From contig CASFZH010000003.1 in NCBI GenBank assembly GCA_949299115.1, positions 1 to 64,000 on the forward strand: 64,000 nucleotides of DNA. Direction: 5' to 3'. Numbering within the stretch: the stretch's first letter is position 1; every line of letters starts with the position of its first letter. This DNA comes from an uncultured Helicobacter sp. Lineage in GTDB: Bacteria; Campylobacterota; Campylobacteria; Campylobacterales; Helicobacteraceae. The translations under genes were made by a program, and so were the position numbers. A model generated the notes under the pieces. It was not told the origin of the DNA, did not search any database, and saw only the letters and a list, made by a program, of their open reading frames with translations. Below, one piece after another: positions 25,703 to 34,182 of this stretch.

Positions 25703-26705
25703 GAATTTTTTTATTGGAATATTTCTGATTTTTTCATTGAACTTTTGCTATAGTGCTACTAATGAGAAAAATATTATAAATCAAGAATCAACAAATGAGT
25801 CATCATTGCCTCAAAAAAAAAAAAATAAACATAATACAAGCATATCAAATGATGATACATTACAGCAATCTGACAATCAACAATTTAGCGGAGATATAAA
25901 ACAATACGACAATGGCAAGCAGCCTTTGACAGACGATGAGGCTACCAAATTTATGAAATCATTGCAAACCAATATACAACGCCAACAAAATGTTTATAGA
26001 GATATGGACTATGTATATGAAAGAGAGCAAAAGCATACTGTACAACAAGAAAAACTTTCTAGAGAATCTCTACAAGAAGGCATTCATGATGTAAGGAATG
26101 TTAGTGAAAAAGAAGAGGCGGTAGATAAAGTCAAACATACAGAATATAAATCACATTTGTTTTTGGGTTTACATATTGGTACTACTTTTACTGCAGTGTC
26201 AAATAATGTTAAGGTTCTCCCGACATTGAATTTAAAAATGGGGTTTCAAAATTTCTTAGGTATTGCAAGTAAACATATTGGGTTAAAGATTTATGCGGAT
26301 TCTGTAATTGCAAGTAATATTTTTGAATCTCTTAATGTTAATTCACTCATTGATTTCGTTGACACTACTTTTACTGCAACCAATATTAATGCAGAAGTTA
26401 TTTTTGAAATGCCAATTTCTCGACATCTACGTATTGGAATGGGTGGAGGGTTTGGAATTGGGTATATGACTTATCATGATATATATTGGGATAGACTTAA
26501 TGGCTTTGCTTCCAATCTCCAACTTCTAGCGTATATATCTTGGAAAGAAAAACATAGCTTTGAAATTGGATATAAAACTTTCTTTTATCATTATGGTAGC
26601 TATGTTACACGTACATTGAATGTGGTAAATACTCCCCATAGTATTCTTTCTAGTGATTTTGCAAGACCCATGAGTTTAAGCATAGGATGGACTTATGTTT
26701 TTTAA
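25692..26705 (+). CDS. Outer-membrane beta-barrel protein, OMP cluster gene 2, with A13 tract
   Basis: The protein starts MFFKNFFIGIFLIFSLNF (signal peptide) at an ATG inside the tail of gene 1. A long polar linker (residues 25-155, Gln/Asn/Asp/Lys-rich) precedes the barrel (LFLGLHIGTTF, LNLKMGFQNFLG, LRIGMGGGFGIGYM), which ends SIGWTYVF. A run of 13 A at 25813-25825, about codon 41, encodes Gln-Lys-Lys-Lys-Asn; slippage there would truncate the protein before the barrel. It is in frame in this sequence. It overlaps gene 3 by 11 bases in the same Tyr-Val-Phe-stop manner. Role unknown. Confidence 0.75.
   Translation: MFFKNFFIGIFLIFSLNFCYSATNEKNIINQESTNESSLPQKKKNKHNTSISNDDTLQQSDNQQFSGDIKQYDNGKQPLTDDEATKFMKSLQTNIQRQQNVYRDMDYVYEREQKHTVQQEKLSRESLQEGIHDVRNVSEKEEAVDKVKHTEYKSHLFLGLHIGTTFTAVSNNVKVLPTLNLKMGFQNFLGIASKHIGLKIYADSVIASNIFESLNVNSLIDFVDTTFTATNINAEVIFEMPISRHLRIGMGGGFGIGYMTYHDIYWDRLNGFASNLQLLAYISWKEKHSFEIGYKTFFYHYGSYVTRTLNVVNTPHSILSSDFARPMSLSIGWTYVF
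25813..25825. repeat. Homopolymeric A13 tract inside OMP cluster gene 2
   Basis: Thirteen consecutive A between TC and T. It is the longest A run seen in a coding region of the window and lies 5' of the barrel-coding part, the usual place for contingency tracts. Confidence 0.85.
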
Positions 26706-27618
26706 GGTTTTTATATTATATATTTTAACTTCACTATCCGTATTGTTGAAAAGAAAAATTGGATACAAAGTCATGTTAATGTGTTGCATTATTGTGAATC
26801 ATATTGTTATATATGCAGAAGTACGAGGATATAGATATGGCTGGGAATCTCAAGATTCTATGAGTACAATAGATTCAAGCTTACCAATGTCAAAACGTTA
26901 TGTACCAAGTGAACAACCACGTTCCCATATTACAAGACAATCTGACAAACATGATCCTCTCATTGATACAAAAATGAAAGATGTAACATTAGAGGAAAAA
27001 TCTATTCATACTATTGAAAAACATGATGAGCAAGAGCGAATTTCTGACATTGATTCAAGGATACATGAGTTAGAAAAAGAATCATACATGTTAGAATCAC
27101 AATTATTCTATAAAGAAAAGGATAAAAAGGATTGGTCTTTTAATCCTAATCGAAGTGGATATTATATTGGTCTTGGCTTTATAATGGATTTTGCTAGCCC
27201 AACCAATGCATCTCTTGGTATTAGTGTTCATCATATTAATTATGCGGCTCTGTTTAAGGTAGGATATTTGCGTTATTATTATAATAATTTTGGTTTAAAA
27301 GGAGAGGTTTTTGCAACAATTGGTAATGGTATAACAAATAATGGACCACTAGTGCAACAATATGGAGTTCGATTTTCAATACTGCAAGATATTTCAGTAT
27401 TTCATCCACAAAATTATTTTGGCTTAATAGTGGGAGTGGGGTTTGGTGGATACAGAATGGGCGATATTGCTTGGCAATTGGGTTTGCAGGCACATTTTGG
27501 TGTAAGTTGGAGTTTTACAAAACATCATCGTGTTGAAATTGAAAGGATATTTTTGACTCCCGTTGATTCTGTTAATTATCAAGCTACTTATGCTATAAGT
27601 TATTCGTGGATTTTTTAG
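26695..27618 (+). CDS. Outer-membrane beta-barrel protein, OMP cluster gene 3
   Basis: Starts MFFKVFILYILTSLS at the ATG inside the gene-2 stop region. A second hydrophobic stretch (MLMCCIIVNHIVIYAEV) may be the true signal, with an alternative ATG further in (residue 27). A charged region with a short coiled-coil-like segment (SRIHELEKESYMLESQLFYK) is followed by barrel strands (GYYIGLGFIMDF, LIVGVGFGGYRMG, LQAHFGVSWSF) and the end AISYSWIF. Gene 4 begins 23 bases after its stop. It has the same architecture as genes 1 and 2. Its role is unknown. Confidence 0.72.
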   Translation: MFFKVFILYILTSLSVLLKRKIGYKVMLMCCIIVNHIVIYAEVRGYRYGWESQDSMSTIDSSLPMSKRYVPSEQPRSHITRQSDKHDPLIDTKMKDVTLEEKSIHTIEKHDEQERISDIDSRIHELEKESYMLESQLFYKEKDKKDWSFNPNRSGYYIGLGFIMDFASPTNASLGISVHHINYAALFKVGYLRYYYNNFGLKGEVFATIGNGITNNGPLVQQYGVRFSILQDISVFHPQNYFGLIVGVGFGGYRMGDIAWQLGLQAHFGVSWSFTKHHRVEIERIFLTPVDSVNYQATYAISYSWIF

Positions 27619-27641
27619 AAAATGTAATATTGGAGAACGTG

Positions 27642-28745
27642 ATGCTAAAATATTTGTATTTTATTATGGGATTTATGTTATATACTTGTGCTATTGCCCA
27701 AACACAATCTGAAATATTGCAGCAAAATTCTTTAGCATCGGATTATTCTATAGCTGTCAACAATTCTACGAATTTTAAAGAAAATCCCTTTGCTAAGATT
27801 CACACAGATCAGAAACCTATAAAGATAAAGAATAAACCATCTGTTGATGATATAACGAATTTTTCAGTAGATACTGAAACAAATAAAAATAGGGAGTTAC
27901 AGACAGCTGATTATGAAGAAAAACTTAAATATCTTCAAGCGTTACGTTACGAAGTGTTTAGTTTGAAGCAGCAATTAGGTAAAGATATTGCTGAAAGTAT
28001 TCCTTATGATGATTATTTGTATAAGAAAACGAGTGCAAAAAAATTTAATGCATTAGCACAAAGCTATAATGATGCGTCCAAAAAGAGTGGATTATTTGCT
28101 GGATTAGGTATTGGAGTTGTTGATATTTATACGAGCGGAAATGTTGATAATGAGCTTGTGATTACACGAATCACGCCGATTATTTACAATTTAAATGGTG
28201 GTTATCAAAAGTTTTTTAATCATTATATGGGAGTAAGATTATATGGTGGAATTTCTACCTCACTTTTTTCAGATGTACAACGGTACAATATTAATAATGG
28301 TGAATATCAAATGGTCCCAAATCCCTATAATGCAGGAGGAAATCTCCAAAGTTTTTACGCACTTGGTACTATAAGTGCTGATTTTCTTTTCGAGTTTCCA
28401 TTAACCAACACGTTCCGACATTATATCGGTGGTTTTGCCGGCATTAATATCGGCTTTATGTATTATCGTCCTTATGCTACACATCCACAAAAGGGAAGCT
28501 ATTATCCTGCTAGTTATATATGGAATTATAATTTACAAGTCGATTATTCTTTCAATTTAGGTATGAATTTTACTGTTTTTGATATTCATCGCATAGAATT
28601 TCATTTAAGCATACCTTTTTCATACCTTTCATTACCAGGTTTAGCAGAAAGTGCAAATATCATGGAAACTGTGCCAGCACAATTTTGGAGAAGTGCTATA
28701 TTCTCGCTTAATTATAAAATGATTATACATTTTAAGAAAAAATGA
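27642..28745 (+). CDS. Outer-membrane beta-barrel protein, OMP cluster gene 4
   Basis: I place the start at ATG 27642 because TTGGAG precedes it and a clean signal peptide (KYLYFIMGFMLYTCAIAQ) follows. The linker reaches about residue 140 and includes a helical stretch (EEKLKYLQALRYEVFSLKQQ), like gene 3. Barrel strands follow (GLFAGLGIGVVDIY, GVRLYGGISTSLFS, GGFAGINIGFMYY). The C-terminus ends SLNYKMIIHFKKK, so it lacks a clean final Phe; three lysines follow. It is the last gene of the cluster; no strong terminator was recognised. Confidence 0.72.
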   Translation: MLKYLYFIMGFMLYTCAIAQTQSEILQQNSLASDYSIAVNNSTNFKENPFAKIHTDQKPIKIKNKPSVDDITNFSVDTETNKNRELQTADYEEKLKYLQALRYEVFSLKQQLGKDIAESIPYDDYLYKKTSAKKFNALAQSYNDASKKSGLFAGLGIGVVDIYTSGNVDNELVITRITPIIYNLNGGYQKFFNHYMGVRLYGGISTSLFSDVQRYNINNGEYQMVPNPYNAGGNLQSFYALGTISADFLFEFPLTNTFRHYIGGFAGINIGFMYYRPYATHPQKGSYYPASYIWNYNLQVDYSFNLGMNFTVFDIHRIEFHLSIPFSYLSLPGLAESANIMETVPAQFWRSAIFSLNYKMIIHFKKK

Positions 28746-28897
28746 TTAATATTTTTATTGATTTTATATTGACAATCAACTACCAAAAAATGTTTATTCC
28801 TGATTTTATGATATATTTTGTGCTATAAATTCAGAAAAACTTGCTAGAATCGTTTTACACGCTTATATGTAATTTTGTCTAAAGTAGAGGACATATA

Positions 28898-29137
28898 ATG
28901 TTTGAAAGAATTAATCAAATTATTAAAAATATAGAAAACATTCAAGATGAAATTATTATTACGCTTAATATGGCAAAGATTACTCTTGAAGAATATATTA
29001 TGATTAAAAGAGGAAGTGCAGATATGCCAGAGCATCTTAACATGAGTTTATTTATGACTATTGATGAACAGGTGATGGCTCTCAAAAAAGAAATTGATAC
29101 GCTTAATAAGCTTAAAAGAGAGTGGTTTGTATTCTAA
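28898..29137 (+). CDS. Small helical protein, 79 aa, unknown
   Basis: A short, charged, probably all-helical protein with coiled-coil character at both ends (FERINQIIKNIENIQDEI; DEQVMALKKEIDTLNKLKRE). No signal or membrane segment. It has a plausible ribosome site (AGAGGA) and ordinary codon use, so it is likely real. Similar small cytoplasmic proteins occur in Helicobacter, but I cannot name a function. Confidence 0.55.
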   Translation: MFERINQIIKNIENIQDEIIITLNMAKITLEEYIMIKRGSADMPEHLNMSLFMTIDEQVMALKKEIDTLNKLKREWFVF

Positions 29138-29187
29138 TTGTTTAAATCTAATTTTTAAATTTTGTATTGTATTGTTTTGAATCCATT

Positions 29188-29853
29188 TCATAGAATGTAA
29201 TGTCGATAGTAAGATTCAATATATGAGAAAATAAGACTTAAAGGTAGTAAAATAATTAAATATGCTATTATAAGCATAATTAATGCTTCATTTGTTTGAC
29301 TATAAATGCCTATAATATTTTTAGTAACAGACATGAGATCTTCAAGTGCTATGACCCCTACAATTGAAGTTTCTTTAATCAAAAATAATACATTGGCACA
29401 AATAGATGGAATTGCTAGAGTAATGCTTTGTGGTAGAACGATGAATCGCAAGATTTGCATTTTATTGAGTCCTAATGAAAGAGCAGATTCTATTTGTGAA
29501 TATTTTACAGATTGTAAACCAAGTCGAAAAGATTCTGCCATATAACCACCACCAAGGAATACTATTCCAATTACAGCACACCAAAAGTTAGGAATTTGTA
29601 TCCAATATGCTAGACCAAAATAAAGAAAAAAAAGTTGGATGATTAAGGGAGTATTGCGAGAAATTTCAACATACACACGTGATAGCATAATAATATATGG
29701 AATCTTATAATACATTATAAGTGCAATCAAAAAGCCAAGTAAGATTGCACCTGCTATTCCATAAAATGATATTTTTAGTGTTAATAAAAAGGCTTTTTGA
29801 AATATGGGAAGCATCGTGAGAATAAAATTTTTATCCAAAATAATATCTGACAT
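29188..29853 (-). CDS. Polar amino acid ABC transporter permease
   Basis: HisM/GlnP-type inner-membrane permease with about five helices. The EAA loop is ESALSLGLNKMQILRFIVLPQS, with GGYMAESFRLG and ISRNTPLIIQLFFLYFG typical of amino acid uptake permeases. I choose ATG 29853, with AAGGAT spaced before it, over an ATG two codons upstream. No ATPase or binding-protein gene is next to it, which is unusual for this family. The substrate (glutamine, cystine or another polar amino acid) cannot be told from the permease. Confidence 0.85.
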   Translation of the reverse strand: MSDIILDKNFILTMLPIFQKAFLLTLKISFYGIAGAILLGFLIALIMYYKIPYIIMLSRVYVEISRNTPLIIQLFFLYFGLAYWIQIPNFWCAVIGIVFLGGGYMAESFRLGLQSVKYSQIESALSLGLNKMQILRFIVLPQSITLAIPSICANVLFLIKETSIVGVIALEDLMSVTKNIIGIYSQTNEALIMLIIAYLIILLPLSLIFSYIESYYRHYIL

Positions 29854-30045
29854 ACACATCCTTATCGATTCAAAATAGTTAATAGCTTTGGTAAGCTTAA
29901 TTATACATTATAAACCAGTAATTTTGGTTATAGTAAAATATTCATAATTATTATATTGTTTTGTATGCTGATAACTTCATAAAAATATAAAAATTCTTTG
30001 GATAATAATATAAATAAGGTTTTGAATTTTTTAGTTAAACTATGT

Positions 30046-30051
30046 TATAAT
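30046..30051 (+). promoter_or_regulatory. Probable -10 box for the amidohydrolase gene (TATAAT)
   Basis: TATAAT lies 22 bases before the ATG at 30074 in ATGTTATAATCGC, predicting a short leader of about 17 bases that includes AAGGAA. Confidence 0.6.
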
Positions 30052-30073
30052 CGCAGAAAAAGCAAGGAAATAA

Positions 30074-31282
30074 ATGAGAATCATTGGTGCAAGTTTTTTG
30101 ATATTATGTAATGCGGAATTTGATATATTGCAAGACGGTGGCATTGTTATAGACAACGGCACTATTGTAGAGGTCGGATGTTTTGAAGATTTAAGAATAA
30201 GATATGGTCATTCAGATTTTATTTTTTATAAAAATCATGTTATTTTACCAGCTTTTATAAACGCCCATATACATTTTGAGTTTAGCAAAAATGATATGAA
30301 TTTTGAATACGGTAATTTTGGAAAATGGCTTGATAGTGTTATTGCTAATCGTGGAGTAGTTTTAGATAATAATATAGAATCTATGCGGGAAGCTATTCGT
30401 ATCCAAAAAAAAAGTGGTGTAGGCAGTGTTTGTGCGATTAGTAGCTATGATTTAGATTTAGATGTATTATTGCAATCCCAATTAAAAGTGATTTACTGCC
30501 ATGAAGTTTTAGGAATATCAGAAAAAAAGTTTGAAGAACAAGCTATCATGCTTTCAACACGATTAGAAAAGACACTTAAATTAAAAAATCCATTATTTTT
30601 TCCCGCATTAGCTATTCATTCACCGTATTCAGTGAATCCAAAAATTGCTCAATATACAATAGAGTTAGCATTAAAGTACAATCTGTTGGTTTCAACACAT
30701 TTATTAGAATCGCAGGAAGAATTTGATTGGTTTACACAACAAAGTGGTTATTTTAAACAATTTTATAAAAAATATTTTGAAATTGAGAATCCAAAGCCAC
30801 AATTTGATATTTCTGATTTTGTATCTCTTTTTAATGATGTTCATGGATTATTCGTCCATTGTTTATATGCAGATGCAGCAATGAAACAAAAAATCATGAA
30901 GCACGGATATATTATCTCTTGCCCTCGCTCCAATCTCTTATTAAATGGAAAAATGGGTGATAATTTTATTATTGCAACAGATGGTAAAAGCTCCAATATC
31001 GACGTTAATTTATTAGAAGAACTTCGTTATGCCCTTTTTGTTAATTTAGCAATGCATTCACATAGAGATATAGAAACAAATGCTAGAAGGTTACTCAAAG
31101 CCATAACTTGCAATCCTGCTAAAGCACTTCGACTTAATAATGGTGTATTGGAATCTGGAAAAAGTGCTGATATTGTGGTATTTAAATTTAAAAATCCAAC
31201 TGCTAATAATTTTATTACAAATTTTATTCTCAATACTAAACAAGCATCAAGACTTTTAGTAAATGGCAATGATGTACTGTAA
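30074..31282 (+). CDS. Amidohydrolase of the aminodeoxyfutalosine/adenosine deaminase family
   Basis: A 402-residue COG0402-type amidohydrolase. Metal and catalytic residues are visible: INAHIHFEF near residue 66, AIHSPYSVN, STHLLESQEEFDWF, VHCLYAD and ATDGKSSNID (usual TDS/TDG motif). It resembles H. pylori HP0267, which belongs to the family that deaminates 6-amino-6-deoxyfutalosine in menaquinone synthesis and has also been described as an adenosine deaminase. Which substrate applies here is not shown by sequence. It is cytoplasmic, with a clear TATAAT promoter and AAGGAA ribosome site, monocistronic and convergent with sodB. A UbiA-type prenyltransferase of the same pathway lies 3 kb downstream. 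Confidence 0.8.
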   Translation: MRIIGASFLILCNAEFDILQDGGIVIDNGTIVEVGCFEDLRIRYGHSDFIFYKNHVILPAFINAHIHFEFSKNDMNFEYGNFGKWLDSVIANRGVVLDNNIESMREAIRIQKKSGVGSVCAISSYDLDLDVLLQSQLKVIYCHEVLGISEKKFEEQAIMLSTRLEKTLKLKNPLFFPALAIHSPYSVNPKIAQYTIELALKYNLLVSTHLLESQEEFDWFTQQSGYFKQFYKKYFEIENPKPQFDISDFVSLFNDVHGLFVHCLYADAAMKQKIMKHGYIISCPRSNLLLNGKMGDNFIIATDGKSSNIDVNLLEELRYALFVNLAMHSHRDIETNARRLLKAITCNPAKALRLNNGVLESGKSADIVVFKFKNPTANNFITNFILNTKQASRLLVNGNDVL

Positions 31283-31335
31283 TGTTAAAATTTGCATTAT
31301 GATTAATATAATTTTTAAACTAGAGTGCTGAGTGA

Positions 31336-31359
31336 GATTCCATACTTTTATATGGAATC
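31336..31359. terminator. Hairpin between convergent amidohydrolase gene and sodB
   Basis: GATTCCATA (31336-31344) and TATGGAATC (31351-31359) form a perfect 9-bp stem with a 6-nt loop. No T run follows on either side, so it may be a 3'-end stabiliser or a weak bidirectional terminator. Confidence 0.5.
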
Positions 31360-31379
31360 ATTGGAGTATATGAAATTTA

Positions 31380-32015
31380 CTATTTTTTATGAATTTCATT
31401 TATATAAAATCTAATTGAATTAACACCTTCTTTTTTAGCCCATTCATATGCTTTTGAAACAAAAATCCAGTTAATATGTGTAAAGAATTTATCCAAATAT
31501 GCTGGGCGTGCATTTTTATGATCAATATAATAGGCATGTTCCCATACATCAACAACCAAAAGAGGAATTTTATCTTCTGTTATTGGGGTGGCTGCATTAC
31601 TTGTCTGCACAATTTCAAGTTTAGAATCTTTAGGATTATATACAAGCCAACACCATCCTGCACCAAAAAGCGTAGTAGAAGCTTGGATATATTTTTCTTT
31701 AAAACCATCAAGTGAACCGAATACGGCATTAATAGCATCTTTTAATTCATTGCTTATCTGCGTTGATTGTGGTGCAATGCAATCCCAATAAAAGTCATGA
31801 TTATATACTTGGGCAGCGTTATTAAAGATACCGCCACTTGATTTTTTGATAATATCATACAATTCAGCATTTTCAAACTCTGTCCCTTTGATAAGATTGT
31901 TGAGGTTAGTTATGTAGGTTTGATGATGTTTGCCATAATGATACTCAAAGGTTGTGGGACTTAAAAAATCAACCATAGAATCTGGGCTATAAGGTAATTT
32001 TCTTAATTCAAACAT
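31380..32015 (-). CDS. sodB: Superoxide dismutase [Fe]
   Basis: Converts superoxide to oxygen and hydrogen peroxide. Metal ligands lie in EYHYGKHHQTYI, AQVYNHDFYW and DVWEHAYYIDH, the standard Fe/Mn family pattern; it resembles the iron enzyme of Helicobacter. The 211-residue length is normal. AAGGAG lies before the ATG. Upstream on the minus strand a run of ten A (32062-32071 on the plus strand as T) precedes GATTATAATG, a good -10. Its H. pylori counterpart is Fur-controlled; I did not verify a Fur box here. Confidence 0.96.
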   Translation of the reverse strand: MFELRKLPYSPDSMVDFLSPTTFEYHYGKHHQTYITNLNNLIKGTEFENAELYDIIKKSSGGIFNNAAQVYNHDFYWDCIAPQSTQISNELKDAINAVFGSLDGFKEKYIQASTTLFGAGWCWLVYNPKDSKLEIVQTSNAATPITEDKIPLLVVDVWEHAYYIDHKNARPAYLDKFFTHINWIFVSKAYEWAKKEGVNSIRFYINEIHKK

Positions 32016-32849
32016 ATTATCTCCTTGAAAAATAAAATAAATTTAGAAATACATTATAATCTTTTTTTTTTAACTTCACTATCACAGAAGTTTTATTTTT
32101 AAACAAAATTAAACCTTGACTATACAGTATTATAAAAGTGTTTTGGTAAAGATTTTACAATATTTGTATGCAATATATGAGAACAAACTATACAAATATT
32201 TTATGTGATAATTTTTGATATTTCCCCCTTACAAAAATATAGTCATTTAAATACAGTTATTTGTAGAAGCAGTATGACACAGTTATCATATAAATTTCCT
32301 TTTTTATTTCTCATGAAAATATTCATATTTATAGAAATAGTTAGTATTGATTTTATAAAATAGAGCATCTAAAAATCATGTTTTTATAGATTATGAATAA
32401 CCACTAAATACTTTGCTATAGCAAAGATATTTGGAATTGTTTTGCAAAGAGGATTAGTTGGCATATTGTAACAACGCTATGTAATAGCAATATTTATGCA
32501 ATGTGCTGTTGATTTATGCAAGTGCAAATTGCAACAAGTCCACTTCTTATATGCGTTGAATAAATATTGCATGATTATATGATTGGGCTATGAGATAAGA
32601 TTTTGCGATGTTTTTATGTTTTCAATGAATCAAAGTATCATGGTTATAATAATAATGGCATAAATTAGGAAATATTTTGCTATTCTTATTAGGAATTCAA
32701 TTAATATAATTCTTACGGTTAAATATGTAGAATCTTCTAGAACCTATAATTATTTTGTCTCCGATAATATCAATACAATAAGACTTGAAGTTTTTGTTTG
32801 ATTGTTGTATTATTCCAAAATATCAATCTTAAATATTTTGGAATATGAC
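32016..32849. other. Long intergenic region, sodB promoter and a 16-bp palindrome
   Basis: About 830 bases without a gene between divergent sodB and the ZnuB-like gene. Minus-strand TATAAT near 32056 serves sodB, with an A10 tract behind it. The perfect palindrome CTTTGCTATAGCAAAG lies at 32411-32426. The rest shows no coherent frame. Confidence 0.5.
32411..32426. repeat. Perfect 16-bp palindrome CTTTGCTATAGCAAAG
   Basis: Isolated in the middle of an 830-base non-coding region, with no T run. It could be a dimeric regulator site or part of an unannotated RNA. Confidence 0.5.
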
Positions 32850-33677
32850 ATGTTGTTTGAATCTTTTTTTTATGCAATTTTGCATAATGCCTTTCTGCAG
32901 AATGCTATTATTAGTATTTTATTAATGAGTGTTATTGCGGGAATTATTGGCTCCCTACTTGTATCAAACAATATTGTTTTTATTGGCGGTGGTATAGCCC
33001 ATTGTGCTTATGGTGGAATTGGTGTTGCTATTTTTTATGGTTTTTCGGTATTGCTTGGGGCAAGTTTGAGTGCTATTTTTGTGGCGTTCTGTTTTGCTCT
33101 TATCAGAAACAAAATTGAGAATAGCATAGACACATTTAGTGCTATTTTATGGGCTTTGGGAATGTCTATTGGTGTCTTATTTTTCAATCTTTCATCTCAT
33201 GTTAATACTGATGTTGAATCGTATTTGTTTGGTTCTATTCTTAGTGTAGATAGCGATTTAATACACATAACATTGGGATTTGACAGTATTTTAGTATTGT
33301 TTATTATTTTGTATTATCGCGAAATACTCAATATAAGCTATGATTCTGAATTTTGCCAACTTAAACAAATGAAAGTAAATATATTCACTAACACCATTTT
33401 TTGTTTTATTGCTATAGGTATTATTTTGAGTATGCAGCTTTCAGGATTAATCCTTGTTCTTGCAATGCTTTCAATCCCGGCCTATATAGGCAATATTATA
33501 ACAAAAACGTTGAAAACACAAATGATTATTTCAGCATTATTATCAATAATAATTATGTTTACTGGATTGTTTTTTGCTTATCAATATAATATTCCGCCTG
33601 GTGCTTGTATGACTCTTGTTGGAGTATGTAGTGTGATACTTACTCATATTGTACAATGGATTTTTAAGAAAGGATAA
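32850..33677 (+). CDS. ZnuB-type metal ABC transporter permease
   Basis: ABC-3 family inner-membrane permease with eight or more helices (for example LLMSVIAGIIGSLLVSNNIVFIGGGIAHCAYGG is the first conserved region, shown here in parts: GSLLVSNNIVFIGGGIAH). FAILWALGM-type and SIPAYIGNIITK segments follow. The family imports zinc, manganese or iron with a binding protein and ATPase. I choose ATG 32850; an upstream in-frame start lacks a ribosome site. No znuA or znuC is adjacent. The metal cannot be told. Confidence 0.8.
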   Translation: MLFESFFYAILHNAFLQNAIISILLMSVIAGIIGSLLVSNNIVFIGGGIAHCAYGGIGVAIFYGFSVLLGASLSAIFVAFCFALIRNKIENSIDTFSAILWALGMSIGVLFFNLSSHVNTDVESYLFGSILSVDSDLIHITLGFDSILVLFIILYYREILNISYDSEFCQLKQMKVNIFTNTIFCFIAIGIILSMQLSGLILVLAMLSIPAYIGNIITKTLKTQMIISALLSIIIMFTGLFFAYQYNIPPGACMTLVGVCSVILTHIVQWIFKKG

Positions 33678-33679
33678 AT

Positions 33680-33985
33680 ATGGATTCCCAAATCACTTAT
33701 AGACAAGAATCGCAAGATAAAAATGAACAGGAAGAAACCATCTCGCATCGGCTACAAGTGCTTGAATACGAATTGCAAGCACAGCAAAGGATAACAAAAA
33801 ATGTTATGAAGTTTTCTATTATTATTGGCATTGCAAGTTTTTTATTGGTTGCTTTTAACTTTAGTGTATTACTGACAATTGCTGGAGGTGTAGCGGGAAG
33901 TGAAAAAAAGATTCATACGTTACAAAATCAATATGAGATATTTCAAGAATTTTTACATACACAAAAACCACTAACTAGGCAATAA
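33680..33985 (+). CDS. Small membrane protein with coiled coil, unknown
   Basis: A 101-residue protein starting two bases after the metal-permease stop, so cotranslated. A charged coiled-coil-like N-terminus (SHRLQVLEYELQAQQRI), one membrane helix (FSIIIGIASFLLVAFNFSVLL) and a short charged tail are visible. The AAGGAT ribosome site lies in the end of the upstream gene. Its position suggests an accessory of that permease, but no family is recognised. Confidence 0.6.
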   Translation: MDSQITYRQESQDKNEQEETISHRLQVLEYELQAQQRITKNVMKFSIIIGIASFLLVAFNFSVLLTIAGGVAGSEKKIHTLQNQYEIFQEFLHTQKPLTRQ

Positions 33986-34182
33986 CTATAGTCCATGAGA
34001 ATATTATGAACCAATAATCGCTTGCAGAAGTGTAGCTTTATCAAAAAATTTTAGAAAAACCTTGTTGATACTTGATTTTTCATGAATTTTAAGTTATAGT
34101 TAAGGTTTGAAAATTAATGGAAATATCTTAAAAACTATATCCCACTATATCTAATGTTACTGTAAGAAATGTGAGCATAAAT

